In this document: positions 22,786 to 31,821 of the stretch, one piece after another | Layout of the letters: the number at the start of each line of letters is the position of its first letter | How positions within the stretch are numbered: the first letter of the stretch is position 1 | Notes under the pieces: model-generated | What the model was told of the DNA's origin: nothing | Seen by the model: the letters and a program-made list of their open reading frames with translations, nothing else | Databases searched by the model: none | NCBI GenBank assembly: GCA_023398955.1 | Contig: JAEWRL010000071.1 | Location: forward strand, 1 to 31,958 | Length of the DNA stretch: 31,958 nt | From: Pseudomonadota bacterium | GTDB lineage: Bacteria > Myxococcota_A > Polyangia > Polyangiales > Polyangiaceae | Reading direction: 5' to 3' | Translations under genes and position numbers: made by a program

Positions 22786-24603
22786 ATGAGACTTACCCTC
22801 CTCGTACATTCGACGGCCGCAGCTTGTGCTCTCCTCGTGGCTTGCAGCCCTGCGGCGACCCCCCCGCCAGCAGTTCCCCCGCCAAGTCCACCCACGAGCA
22901 CCGTCGCGGTCAGTCGACCAGACCTGAGCCCCGTGCAGGCACCCGCGGAGCTCGTGGCGGTGGGGCGCTTGCAGAACGCAGCGGAGCTTGCCGACACGGT
23001 CTTGGCCTGGTCTGGCTTTCCCTTGAACTGGCGTGGGTTGTTGGACAGTCAAGGCTTCGGGCTCTATCCGGTCCTCGACCTGAGCGCTCCCATCGAAGCG
23101 GCAATGATGCTCGACCCCGGTGACGAGGCGCCCAACATCTTGATGGTCGCCAGCGCCGGTGTGAGGTCCCTCGATGAGGCTGTGAGCCATTTGCGAGAGG
23201 GAGGCCTGGAGCTTGTCGAGCAGAGTCCGGGCGTGTACCGCCTCGACCGTGCAGGGGGGCCACCTTGCGCCCTCTCGGTCGCCGCGGGGCCCGCACCAGC
23301 GCGGCTGGTCTGCGGAGAGGAGGAAGCCATCGAACACCTGCTGCCGTTCGCGACCCGCGGCCTGCCCACGATGCCCCTGGCTGAGGCCGAATGGCAGCTC
23401 CGGCTGTTCGCCGAGCCATGGCGCGAACGCTTCGGGGCCGATCTGAAGCGAGCCCGCGCGGCGGTGGTTCCCTGGGTCCTCCGTGAGTACGCCCTGGATT
23501 CACCGGCATTCGACCGTGCTTTGGTCAGCGTCCTCGATGGCGCCGTCGAGGAGGGCATCCGCATCTTCGAAGACGCACGCTACCTGGCCATCGAAGGTCA
23601 CGTCGATCGCGAGGCGATGACGATGAGGTTGCACACGGCCTTCGCCTTGACGCCCTCGGACTCTACCTTGGCGAGGACAATCTCGGAGCTGGCAGCCCGA
23701 GTGACCGCACCACCCGCAGAGTTTTGGGGGCTTTCGGCCAACACGACGAGTGCGGCGTGGATGGATGCAGGGGGGACGAGCTTCGCGACCGAGCTCGGCG
23801 AAGCCGCGACGGCGCTGCTACGAGGGCTCCTCGAGCACGTCGGCGCGCGGCGAGAGACGCTCGACGGCGTGCCCGTCGTCGTCGACCTACTCTTCGGGGA
23901 CTCTCGGCCAGGCCTCACATTGACGGGATCTGCTCCCGCCACGAAGGAAGACCCGCTCCCAAACTGGTCGGCGTACGGGCTCCAGCGTCCCTTGAAGGAG
24001 GTAGAAGCGGCCTTGGATGCAGCGGTCGCCATCGCTCGGGAGCCGGGCTTGAAGCAGCTCGTGGCGGGTTGGGCCGTTCAGTCACGCAAGAGCACTCGTG
24101 CGGTAAAGGGAGTGAAGGGGCGTTCCGCCGCTTACGACATTACACTGCCGAGCTACACCTCTCTCGCCGGCACGGACACCTCTGGCGCACAGGATGGTGA
24201 CCAGACTCTGCGGCTCGTCCTGCTGTGCCACGAACACGAAGGACGGACCTGGGTCGTCGTGGCTGACCAGCTCGATATGGCCGAGGATGTACTCCGCGAC
24301 TCCATCGTGAACTCCGGCGCGACGCTTCAGTCGCAGACAGGGCTCGAGGCTTTGCGAGGTGCGAAGGGTGTCGTCATCGGAGCGATGGCGATACAGGGCG
24401 TCCTCCAGCCGTTGGCCGAGCAGGGCCTGGTTTCCGAAGCGGCCGTCGAGGTAGTAGGTTCGGAACCCGTGTGGATCCCGTACACGTTCTCTGCGACGAG
24501 CACCTCGGAATCGCTCGAGTTGACGGCTGACGCCTATCTCCGCGCGGAGCTCTTCGCCACGGTGACAAAGGTGGTGGCGGCCGCCATGGGCCTGGCGAGG
24601 TAG
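22786..24603 (+). CDS. Large lipoprotein of unknown function
   Basis: A 605-residue predicted lipoprotein (lipobox ALLVAC, Cys20) with a short Pro/Ser/Thr stalk (24-45). The body has alternating alpha/beta segments, for example 'ELVAVGRLQNAAELADTVLA', 'APIEAAMMLDPGDEAPNILM' and 'LRLVLLCHEHEGRTWVVVAD'. The opening 'APAEL..VGRL' and the regular repetition of such units recall DUF3352-like secreted proteins, but the match is loose and I do not assign a family. There is no catalytic motif. The ATG at 22786 is chosen because the signal peptide starts there. It is followed 144 bases later by a membrane protein on the same strand. Confidence 0.8.
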   Translation: MRLTLLVHSTAAACALLVACSPAATPPPAVPPPSPPTSTVAVSRPDLSPVQAPAELVAVGRLQNAAELADTVLAWSGFPLNWRGLLDSQGFGLYPVLDLSAPIEAAMMLDPGDEAPNILMVASAGVRSLDEAVSHLREGGLELVEQSPGVYRLDRAGGPPCALSVAAGPAPARLVCGEEEAIEHLLPFATRGLPTMPLAEAEWQLRLFAEPWRERFGADLKRARAAVVPWVLREYALDSPAFDRALVSVLDGAVEEGIRIFEDARYLAIEGHVDREAMTMRLHTAFALTPSDSTLARTISELAARVTAPPAEFWGLSANTTSAAWMDAGGTSFATELGEAATALLRGLLEHVGARRETLDGVPVVVDLLFGDSRPGLTLTGSAPATKEDPLPNWSAYGLQRPLKEVEAALDAAVAIAREPGLKQLVAGWAVQSRKSTRAVKGVKGRSAAYDITLPSYTSLAGTDTSGAQDGDQTLRLVLLCHEHEGRTWVVVADQLDMAEDVLRDSIVNSGATLQSQTGLEALRGAKGVVIGAMAIQGVLQPLAEQGLVSEAAVEVVGSEPVWIPYTFSATSTSESLELTADAYLRAELFATVTKVVAAAMGLAR

Positions 24604-24747
24604 AGGAGCCATCGCGTGCGACGAACCCTACCAGCCCCGGTGGAGTTATTGGGCGAATGGCCGGCTTACTTGGCCACCGCTACGGCGAAGTGAGATCGCA
24701 GAAAACTAGTCCTCTCGTCTCGGCCCCCAGTAAGCCTTGGTAGTTGT

Positions 24748-26574
24748 ATGTGGGACAGAAGGCGACGGCTCCTTGTGGTATTTCTGTCGCTGGGTGTTCT
24801 TGCAGCGACGTCGCGGGCGAGCGCTTGGGTAGAGACACGAATCGTGTCCTCGGTCGTAACCCTGGATGTTGCGCGCGATGGCAAGGCGGAGGTAGGCCAC
24901 GAGCTCCGGCTTCGCGTCCAGGGTGGCCCGCTGACGTCTTATGAGATCGGCGGCGTCGACGCGGACGCCGAGCCGTTGCCAGGCGCGATGGTCACGCGGG
25001 AGGGTGGTGGTCGGGACACGTCGATCGCCTTGCTCCAGCATCGCGCCGACGACGGTTCATTGCTTCTCGAAATCGACAGCCCCCGTGGCCTCCGGCACGG
25101 GCGCTACATGCTGCGCTTTGGCTATCGAACCGATCTGAGGAAGAGCGGGTATCTGCAGACCGAGGGCTCCCGAGCCATGCTGCGCTGGGTTAGTCCCCGT
25201 TTCGCCAATGGCGTCGACTCCATGAAAGTCCTCTGGCGCGTGCCACCAGGAGGTGAGCCGCCCACCATCCCTGGAGCCATGGGCGAGGCGACTGGGCTGA
25301 GCATCGACGAAGGCTCTGCCGGAGTCTTTCTTGCCAGCGTACGCCGCAGTGTTCAGCGCGACGAGGTCGAGCTGGTGCGCCCGCACGTAGCGACGGGCGA
25401 GCCCGTTGTCTGGCGCATCCGGACCGCGGCTGACGTCTTCGGACACGCTCCGTCGGTGCGCTCGATCGAGTCGCGCCACGCACCCACCCCGCTCAGCGAC
25501 GTCCAGGACCAGGGCCACAGCGGCAAGGCGTTCTGCCTCGCAGTGCTCGCTGGTTCCCTGTATGCGCTGCTCGTCTGGGCGAAGCGCCTGCTGCTGGAAC
25601 GCCAAGCCCGTGGTCTGGGACTCCAGGTAGCGCCGGGGCGATGGTGGAGCTGGCGTTCGGTCGCTGCCGGAGTTGGCTTGGGGTTGGCCGTGCTCGTTCT
25701 CTGGCGCTCGCCTCACCTCGTGGGTGCTGCGGCCATCGCCACGGGCGCGATGGGTCTGGCTTGGCAGACGCATCCTCGGGTGACGGTGACCGCTCGCGGC
25801 CCCGGACGCTGGTTGCCGCTGCAACCCGCTGAGGCCTTCCGGGATCCCCGGTCTGCTGCGCGGCTGCTCGACATCACGACGCTGCCAGGGGCATTGACGT
25901 TTGCGGGAGCCGAAGGCGTCCTGTTCGCGTCCTGTCAGCTCTGGGCACCTGGCTCCCTGGAGGTTCTGTGGACCGTCCTAATCCTGAGCGCCGCGCTCGT
26001 CCCGCTGTTCTTCACGGGAGTGGGCAGCATTGGCCCGACGGCCCTCGCGCTTCGACGTGGGCAATGGCTCCGGTGGCTGTACCGTCGGCTGCTCCGTGAG
26101 GAGGGGATCAGGGTGAGCCCCTGCGCGCGTGTCCCTCATGCGACTAGTGAACCCGACGAGCTCCGCCTGCGCGTTGTGCCGGTCTCCGCGCGAGCCGGCT
26201 TGGTGGCGATCGAGGTCGCGCTGCACGCTCCTCTCGGCATTGTCGAGCCGTGTGTCCTGGTACGGGTTCGCGACGGCTCGGAGTGCTACCGCGCCCTCTC
26301 CCCCGTTGTCGCTTGGATGAGAGGGCGGAAGCCTGCAGAGCGCGTGGCCGTCGTCCATCCACGACTCCCGACTCGCGGCATGCTGTTGGCGCTGACGAAG
26401 TACCTGGCTGCCCTCCTGGACGCGCGTGAGGAGGGCAGGCCGTTCCTCGACCTTGGGCATGAACAGGAGCGCGGCGGTCACCGTGCGGGTCGCAACAGAG
26501 CCAGGAGCTCATCGGGAAGCGCAGCCTCGACGCAGAACCCGGGGACGAGCACGGTACCGTTCCACGCAATGTAG
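24748..26574 (+). CDS. Multi-domain membrane protein of unknown function
   Basis: A 608-residue protein. The signal peptide (1-26, ending SRASA) is followed by a beta-rich external domain to about residue 255 (VETRIVSSVVTLDVARDGKA, HGRYMLRFGYRTDL). Then come about five membrane segments near 261-283, 304-320, 325-341, 384-396 and 404-425, and a cytoplasmic-looking C-terminal domain. The layout resembles DUF2207-like proteins, which have a secreted beta domain followed by membrane helices, but I cannot confirm it. The last 97 bases overlap the 3' end of the pseudouridine synthase gene on the other strand. The final 40 residues are Gly/Arg/Ser-rich and may simply be read-through of antisense sequence. 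Confidence 0.75.
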   Translation: MWDRRRRLLVVFLSLGVLAATSRASAWVETRIVSSVVTLDVARDGKAEVGHELRLRVQGGPLTSYEIGGVDADAEPLPGAMVTREGGGRDTSIALLQHRADDGSLLLEIDSPRGLRHGRYMLRFGYRTDLRKSGYLQTEGSRAMLRWVSPRFANGVDSMKVLWRVPPGGEPPTIPGAMGEATGLSIDEGSAGVFLASVRRSVQRDEVELVRPHVATGEPVVWRIRTAADVFGHAPSVRSIESRHAPTPLSDVQDQGHSGKAFCLAVLAGSLYALLVWAKRLLLERQARGLGLQVAPGRWWSWRSVAAGVGLGLAVLVLWRSPHLVGAAAIATGAMGLAWQTHPRVTVTARGPGRWLPLQPAEAFRDPRSAARLLDITTLPGALTFAGAEGVLFASCQLWAPGSLEVLWTVLILSAALVPLFFTGVGSIGPTALALRRGQWLRWLYRRLLREEGIRVSPCARVPHATSEPDELRLRVVPVSARAGLVAIEVALHAPLGIVEPCVLVRVRDGSECYRALSPVVAWMRGRKPAERVAVVHPRLPTRGMLLALTKYLAALLDAREEGRPFLDLGHEQERGGHRAGRNRARSSSGSAASTQNPGTSTVPFHAM

Positions 26575-27407
26575 CTTGCGTGGAGCGCATGGCGATGAAC
26601 TGGTAGCGTGCCGGCCTCTCCGCCGTACAAGGAATCTCCGATCAGGGGCGATCCCAAGGAGGCCATCAGCACCCGCACCTGGTGCCTGTATGCCTTCGCG
26701 ACCTCCACCTCCACGAGGGTGGCGCGAGCCGCCCGTTCGAGGACCTCCCAGGTGCAGGAGGCAGCGCGAGCGTGAACATCTGCCACCGGGCTTGGGCTGA
26801 ACGCGACACGACGCGAGGAGTGCCGGGCAGGGAAGAGCCACCCCTCGATTTTTCCCTGTTTAGCCGGAGGTGGGCGGCTCACGATGGCAAGGTAACGCTT
26901 CCTCCACTCACCGCGCCGTAGGCCGTCGCGGAGGGCGATGAACGCGGGCGTGGTTCGGGCGACCACGACCAGTCCAGAGGTTCCGACGTCGAGGCGGTGA
27001 ACGAGCCCGGGTTCGAGCATGCCGTGACCCACCGCGGCGAGCTCGGGAAATCGTCCGACAAGGGCGTTGGCGAGCGTTCCCCGGTCCGAACCGCGGCGAG
27101 CCACCGTCGGTTGCCCACCAGGCTTGTTCACGATGAGGCAATGCTCGCTGGCGAACAGCACGTCGACGGCCAGCTCTGGTTCGGGAAGCGCAAGGTCTGG
27201 AGCAGGCAGCTGAACGACGACTGCCTGACCCTCACGAGCCGAATCGCCCTTGCGGAGGCGGCGACCAGCCTCCCGAACCCGACCGTCGTCGAACAGCTCG
27301 CGGGTCCGTCGGCGTCCAAGCTGCAGACGCCGTGCGAGCACCAGATCCAAGCGCTTCCCAGCCTCTTCAGGACCGAGCGACAGGGCGACGTGGCGCGGGG
27401 TCACCAC
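26478..27407 (-). CDS. RluA-family pseudouridine synthase
   Basis: A 309-residue RNA-modifying enzyme. An S4-like RNA-binding domain is at about 16-65 (GKRLDLVLARRLQLGRRRTR). The catalytic domain follows, with LIVNKPGGQP (91-100) and GLVHRLDVGTSGLVVVART (134-152), where D140 is the nucleophile that attacks uridine. VAKAYRHQVRVLMASLGSPL and DSLYGG complete the family signature. Targets may be 23S rRNA or tRNA and cannot be told apart here. Two consecutive GTG codons (27407 and 27404) can start it. The second overlaps the upstream TGA as GTGA, which favours coupled translation from 27404. The 3' end overlaps a convergent gene by 97 bases. Confidence 0.93.
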   Translation of the reverse strand: MVTPRHVALSLGPEEAGKRLDLVLARRLQLGRRRTRELFDDGRVREAGRRLRKGDSAREGQAVVVQLPAPDLALPEPELAVDVLFASEHCLIVNKPGGQPTVARRGSDRGTLANALVGRFPELAAVGHGMLEPGLVHRLDVGTSGLVVVARTTPAFIALRDGLRRGEWRKRYLAIVSRPPPAKQGKIEGWLFPARHSSRRVAFSPSPVADVHARAASCTWEVLERAARATLVEVEVAKAYRHQVRVLMASLGSPLIGDSLYGGEAGTLPVHRHALHASYIAWNGTVLVPGFCVEAALPDELLALLRPAR

Positions 27408-28813
27408 AAGCCCTGGAGTCCGGCCCCGAACGATGCGATGGGCGCCGCGTATGGGCTACCGCTCACCTCGAGCTGGCCCATGAACGGCCAGATACGGGCA
27501 CTGGCGGCGTCCTCGGAATCCACGGCGGAGTTCGCCGTCAGGACGTAACCCAGCACCGCGCCACCCAGAATTCCCCCTCCGACCGCCGCAAGCCAGCCGC
27601 GCGTGCGCCACGGCTCTTCTTCTTTCTCGACCAATAACAGCGGGCTGCCCGCCGCGGCACCAATGAGACCTCCCAGGCTCGCGCTGAGGTCGATGAAGAG
27701 AACGCGCGAGGGCTTCACCTGGACCTGGGTCGCCAGCGCGCCCGCGCTCAAGACACCGACGGCAGCACCAAACCCGGCCCCGCGTGAGGGGAACTCAGCT
27801 GTCGAGCCGCGTTTGACGAGTTGAGCGAGGCCGCCGAGCACCGTACCGAATGCACCCCCGGAATGCGTGAGGAGGGCGCCCCCCTCGTCGATTTCGGTGA
27901 ACGAGAGCGCGGTAGAGCCCACCGCGAGCCCCGCGGTCGCTCCAAGTAGTCCATAAGCAAAGCGGTCCTCGGACGGGCTTACCCGGTAGGCATCGGAGAG
28001 GAGAATCGCAGCGCTCATGGGCCACCAGATCCCGGCCGACAAGAACCAGGCATCCCCCGTGCTGATGTCCCACTCGTCCGTGACGACCATGGACGCGCCC
28101 AGCCCCACGCCTGCTCCGAGGGCTATCAACGGGTACGTGAGCCGTGCGTCCGACGAGCCGCTGGTTCGTTGGAGCGTCCATCCAACGTAACCGCCGAGGA
28201 TACCGGCGTTGAGCGCGAGGGGAGCACGACCTGCCGAGCGCTGATCGACCTCGGGGAACTCGGCCGGATGCGAGGCTTCGGGCTGAACGGTTGTTGCTGG
28301 CGCATTCCCGTCGATCGCCTCGGCTGCGTTCAAGACGTCGCGCAGCATTACGGCGGCTCGCAGGTCGATCTGCTCCATGACGAGGGGCTGTGAGCGGACC
28401 AGGGCCACCTTGGAGCGGGGAGGGACGAGCGACAAGCGCAGCTCGAGTCCACCATCGCGTTCGATGAGCTCGGGCAGCAGCACACTCGAGCTCACGTCGA
28501 CCGCGCCGGGAGCATCCTGAGCCTCGGCATCCGCAGGCGGCGGCCCCACGGGGGCGGGCGTCACCCCGAGATCTCGAGCTGCCTCCGCCAGCGCCGTGTC
28601 GATGCGTGCTGCCGCCTGGGAGGCGCGGCTGGGCGCTGCTGGAGGAGCGGTGCCTTCGGCGTGAGGGCAGGGGCGTGATTCGTGAGTGAGACGGGTGGGA
28701 AAGAGCTTCAGCGTCCGTCTCGCTTCGCCGTCTTGGGCAAGGGCGTGCTCGGCAAAGGCGGAGGTGACACCGAGCGCCATCAGAAGAAGCCGCGGGAGGA
28801 GCCGGAATCTCAT
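27401..28813 (-). CDS. Secreted or membrane protein of unknown function
   Basis: A 470-residue protein with a signal peptide (1-26, ending EHALA). Residues 30-190 are hydrophilic, Ala/Pro-rich, with a strand-like block (SSVLLPELIERDGGLELRLSL). The second half has many glycine-rich hydrophobic stretches (APLALNAGILGGYVGW, YPLIALGAGVGLGASMVV, AFGTVLGGLAQL, GWLAAVGGGILGGAVLGYVL) compatible with repeated hairpins in a membrane or an outer-membrane barrel. I do not recognise the family. The stop codon overlaps the start of the pseudouridine synthase gene, so the two are probably co-transcribed although their functions look unrelated. ATG 28813 has no clear ribosome-binding site. Confidence 0.78.
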   Translation of the reverse strand: MRFRLLPRLLLMALGVTSAFAEHALAQDGEARRTLKLFPTRLTHESRPCPHAEGTAPPAAPSRASQAAARIDTALAEAARDLGVTPAPVGPPPADAEAQDAPGAVDVSSSVLLPELIERDGGLELRLSLVPPRSKVALVRSQPLVMEQIDLRAAVMLRDVLNAAEAIDGNAPATTVQPEASHPAEFPEVDQRSAGRAPLALNAGILGGYVGWTLQRTSGSSDARLTYPLIALGAGVGLGASMVVTDEWDISTGDAWFLSAGIWWPMSAAILLSDAYRVSPSEDRFAYGLLGATAGLAVGSTALSFTEIDEGGALLTHSGGAFGTVLGGLAQLVKRGSTAEFPSRGAGFGAAVGVLSAGALATQVQVKPSRVLFIDLSASLGGLIGAAAGSPLLLVEKEEEPWRTRGWLAAVGGGILGGAVLGYVLTANSAVDSEDAASARIWPFMGQLEVSGSPYAAPIASFGAGLQGLW

Positions 28814-28989
28814 GTGGCGCGAGTCTACCAGCCTCCGCCAACCGATGACACGTTTCCTGGCGGAGCGCCGGGTGGTTCCTGGCTGTTGGCCCGCCGTTGA
28901 CGTCCGGCGACAGCCGATGGACGTGGCCGGTCCGGCAGCTCCTCGGAAAGGGGCCGCCCGCTGGAGCCGACGCTGGAGGAGCTTCTCCC

Positions 28990-30354
28990 CTAGCGATCAC
29001 GCGGCGGGCGCCCGGGCTTTGGCGGTGGAGTGACGAGGGTGGCTCGCACCTCCTCGTCCACATCGACGTCGAAGATTTCGGTGGTGATGTCCTCCGCTGC
29101 GAGCTCTTCTCGGGCGTGCCCGAGCTCACGGCTCGTGTCCGCGAGGCGATCGGCGAGGACACCCAGGAACTGCCAGAGCAGCTTCACCGCGAGTTGGTGC
29201 TCCTTGCGCAGGATCTCGAAGAAGTCCGTGCGTCGGATCAACATCAGCTCGCTGTCGCCAACGCTCTCGACGGATGCCGAGCGTGGTTGGCTTCGAACCA
29301 GGGCCATCTCTCCAACGTGGTCTCCCTGGGTCAGTCTCGTGAGCTCGGCGCCGCCCCGCTTCACGCGCACCGTGCCGTTCAGGACAATGAAGAGCTCTTC
29401 GCCGCGGTCCCCTTCGCGGATGACGAGCTCTCCGTCCTTGTACGACACCACCTCGGTGACCTGGAGGATGCGAAGGATCTCGCGGTCGCTCAGCGGACGG
29501 AAGAGGGGCATTCGGGCTAGCACGTCTCGCTTCAGCTGGAGACGCTGTGCGCGCCGCTCGTCGCGAGCCTCCTCGTCACCGATGCCTACGGTGATGACGG
29601 TGATGTTGTCCTTGCCGCCCCTCTCGTTGGCGGCGTCTATCATCGACCTAACGCTGCCGTCGCTCAGCGGTGCCGCCAGCATTCGTCCGAGGTTCGCGAT
29701 GTCCTCCTCGAAGTACCCGCTCAAGCCGTCGGTACAGAGTAGGAAGCGGTCTCCGGCAACCAGGTCGAGCACCAGCGTGTCCGGCTCGGCGTGCTCGTAG
29801 ACGCCCACCGCCCGTGTGATGGCGTTTTTCTGCGCGAGCTGTTCGGCGGCTTCCTTGGTGATCTTCTTGCGTCGTACCAGCTCATTGTAGACGTTGTGGT
29901 CTTCCGTGATCTGTTCGATGACGCCGTTGCGCAGAAGGTAGAGGCGACTGTCCCCACAGTAGATGATGAATGCTTGGCTGCCCAAGATGAGGATGGCAAC
30001 GAGTGTCGTCCCCATCCCTCGCTTCTTCACGTCACGAGCTGCTTCAGCGTGAACCTTGCTGGACGCGCGGTTGACCGCGAACTCCAGCATGTGAATGATG
30101 TCACGGCGACTGACCTTTGCTGCCCCGGACTTCTGCTCGAGATAGTCGCTCAGGAGTTCTGCTTCCCGCTTTACCTCTTCGTGGAAGGTCCGCACGGCGA
30201 TAGCGCTGGCGACCTCTCCGGCGGCGTGCCCGCCCATGCCATCGCAGACGACGAACAGCCCGAGCCTTTTGTCCACGAGGTAGTTGTCCTCATTGTGGTC
30301 GCGTTGGCGTCCGACATCGGTGAGGGCAGCGAACTGGATTTCGGAGCTGCTCAT
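28990..30354 (-). CDS. PP2C-type phosphatase fused to a cyclic-nucleotide-binding domain
   Basis: A 454-residue cytoplasmic protein. The PPM/PP2C Ser/Thr phosphatase domain (about 5-260) has RDHNEDN (E22, D23), CDGMGGH (D38), GTTLVA, CGDSRLYLL, CTDGLSGY (D209) and GGKDNITV (D249), so all metal-binding acidic residues are in place. A cNMP-binding domain (about 280-400) has the phosphate-binding cassette GEMALVRSQPRSASV, with E349 and R358, the residues that contact the cyclic nucleotide ribose and phosphate. A disordered acidic, then proline-rich tail ends the protein. It could reverse the action of Hanks-type kinases such as the one at 15078-16745, gated by cAMP or cGMP; this is inference. 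ATG 30354 is used. Confidence 0.93.
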   Translation of the reverse strand: MSSSEIQFAALTDVGRQRDHNEDNYLVDKRLGLFVVCDGMGGHAAGEVASAIAVRTFHEEVKREAELLSDYLEQKSGAAKVSRRDIIHMLEFAVNRASSKVHAEAARDVKKRGMGTTLVAILILGSQAFIIYCGDSRLYLLRNGVIEQITEDHNVYNELVRRKKITKEAAEQLAQKNAITRAVGVYEHAEPDTLVLDLVAGDRFLLCTDGLSGYFEEDIANLGRMLAAPLSDGSVRSMIDAANERGGKDNITVITVGIGDEEARDERRAQRLQLKRDVLARMPLFRPLSDREILRILQVTEVVSYKDGELVIREGDRGEELFIVLNGTVRVKRGGAELTRLTQGDHVGEMALVRSQPRSASVESVGDSELMLIRRTDFFEILRKEHQLAVKLLWQFLGVLADRLADTSRELGHAREELAAEDITTEIFDVDVDEEVRATLVTPPPKPGRPPRDR

Positions 30355-30608
30355 GGAGCCGGAATCATAGCCGAAGCAGCTCCGACGGAGCTACTGGGTC
30401 ATCGACCCTTCGCCGGAATTCCCACCTCAGGCGGCACCGTCAAGGCTGGCCCGTCGTCCTGTAGAGGTGACAGGACCACGAGGCTCAGCGCGCGAGGCTG
30501 GATGTGCGTGGCGGTGGCAGGGCATTGATGCAGGTCAACGACGGGGACGGACCGCCAAGTCACGCTCGACGAATGACTTTGGCCGCTCGAAGGAGTGCTC
30601 GCGCTTCC

Positions 30609-31409
30609 ATGGGAGCCCCTCCTCTGCCCCGCGAGCACGGCGCTTACAGCCAGCTGCTACTGCCCCTTGTCGTGGCATGGGCACTCGCCTCGCCGACGCT
30701 CGCTGCTTTGGGCTTCACCGCCGCGGCTCTGGCGGTTTTTCTCGCCCACGAGCCGCTGCTCATCGCGTTGGGACAGCGGGGACCGCGCGCTGGCAGACTG
30801 CGAGGACGCGCTGCCCAGGGGTGGCTCGCCGTCTGGACGCTCACTGCGCTGGCTGGGATCGCCGTGGCGGCCAGCCGCGCCGATGGAGCCACAATCGTGA
30901 GCATCGCGCTTCCCGCTCTCCTTGGGGCGGTGGCCTCGCTCCTGATCCTGCGCGGCGCCGAGCGGACCCTTGCAGGAGAGCTCGTCATCGCTGGCTTTCT
31001 GCCTGCACTGGCTTTTCCCGTCATGATGGCGCAGGGGGTGGGCCTTCGCGCGGCCGGCGCGGCGTGGGTAGCCTGGACCCTGGCGGGCATCGGCGCCACC
31101 GCAGCCGTGCGCGCCATGATAGCGCACCTGAAGGCGCCAGTGGGTTGGTCGCGGCGGCTCGCTCTTCCGTTCATTTCTTGGGGGACGATGGGGTTCGTCG
31201 AGCTGGCGCACGCTCCTCATGCCTCGCTCGCGCGCGCTGCGGTACCCGTGCTTCTGGTGGCTTCGGTCGTCGCGGCATGGCCGCCGCATCCGCGTCACTT
31301 GAAGAAGGTGGGCTGGTTGCTCCTCGCGGCCAGCGCCGCGACCGGCCTTTGGCTACTTGCTCTCCTCGACACACACCAGGTGGCAGGCACGATATCCTCT
31401 TCCCTCTGA
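30609..31409 (+). CDS. YwiC-like integral membrane protein
   Basis: A 266-residue membrane protein with about eight hydrophobic segments. The opening PREHGAYSQLLLPL is the signature I associate with YwiC-like proteins, whose function is unknown. A second conserved stretch has FLAHEPLLIALGQRG and the polar cluster RAGRLRGRAAQGW between helices. The charged His/Glu pairs at membrane edges (REHG, AHEP, ELAHAPH) could bind a metal or cofactor, but this is only suggestive. ATG 30609 puts the signature at the start, as in relatives, and has AAGGAG 13 bases upstream; ATG 30573 is an alternative. It is divergent from the PP2C gene. Confidence 0.85.
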   Translation: MGAPPLPREHGAYSQLLLPLVVAWALASPTLAALGFTAAALAVFLAHEPLLIALGQRGPRAGRLRGRAAQGWLAVWTLTALAGIAVAASRADGATIVSIALPALLGAVASLLILRGAERTLAGELVIAGFLPALAFPVMMAQGVGLRAAGAAWVAWTLAGIGATAAVRAMIAHLKAPVGWSRRLALPFISWGTMGFVELAHAPHASLARAAVPVLLVASVVAAWPPHPRHLKKVGWLLLAASAATGLWLLALLDTHQVAGTISSSL

Positions 31410-31603
31410 CTGCCCATCTCTCCCAGGGACGAGCGCTTGAACCTAGATTTCGCGCGTCCCCCGACACATGGACGCTGAATCCTGCGGAATTCTCAGCTGT
31501 TCATCCCGCGGTCTGGCGCGCGTGGCTTCATCCATGAGGTGAAGTAGCGGCTACCCGCCGGAGCTGTCGATCGATCGTCCGATCTAGGTTCTTCAGCGCT
31601 CGG

Positions 31604-31670
31604 GAGAAATGACCCGGGTATGCTCGCGAGAAATGACCCAGGCTTGGCGCGTGCTTGGCAGAAACGAACC
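31604..31670. repeat. Iterated GAGAAATGACCC units
   Basis: Two exact 12-base copies at 31604-31615 and 31628-31639, 24 bases apart, each flanked by CG-rich bases. A degenerate third is at 31659-31670 (9 of 12 matches). Multiple spaced repeats of this length resemble the transposase-binding repeats at the ends of IS21-type elements; this is from memory only. Confidence 0.55.
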
Positions 31671-31777
31671 ACGCGATGGACGAGAGCTCACATTCTCGGC
31701 AGACAACCGTTGACGAGCTATGCCAGATGGAGCGATTAACGCTCAGTCGAGGTTCGACGTTTGGAGTCCAGTGGCGC

Positions 31778-31821
31778 GTTGGCGCGCGCCAACAGCCCGC
31801 TACCCGGTGAGGCGGCTGTTG
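31778..31821. repeat. Perfect palindrome with adjacent inverted repeat
   Basis: GTTGGCGCGCGCCAAC (31778-31793) is a perfect 16-base palindrome. Overlapping it, CAACAGCC (31790-31797) pairs with GGCTGTTG (31814-31821) across a 16-base loop. The two structures share four bases and would be mutually exclusive as hairpins. Confidence 0.8.
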
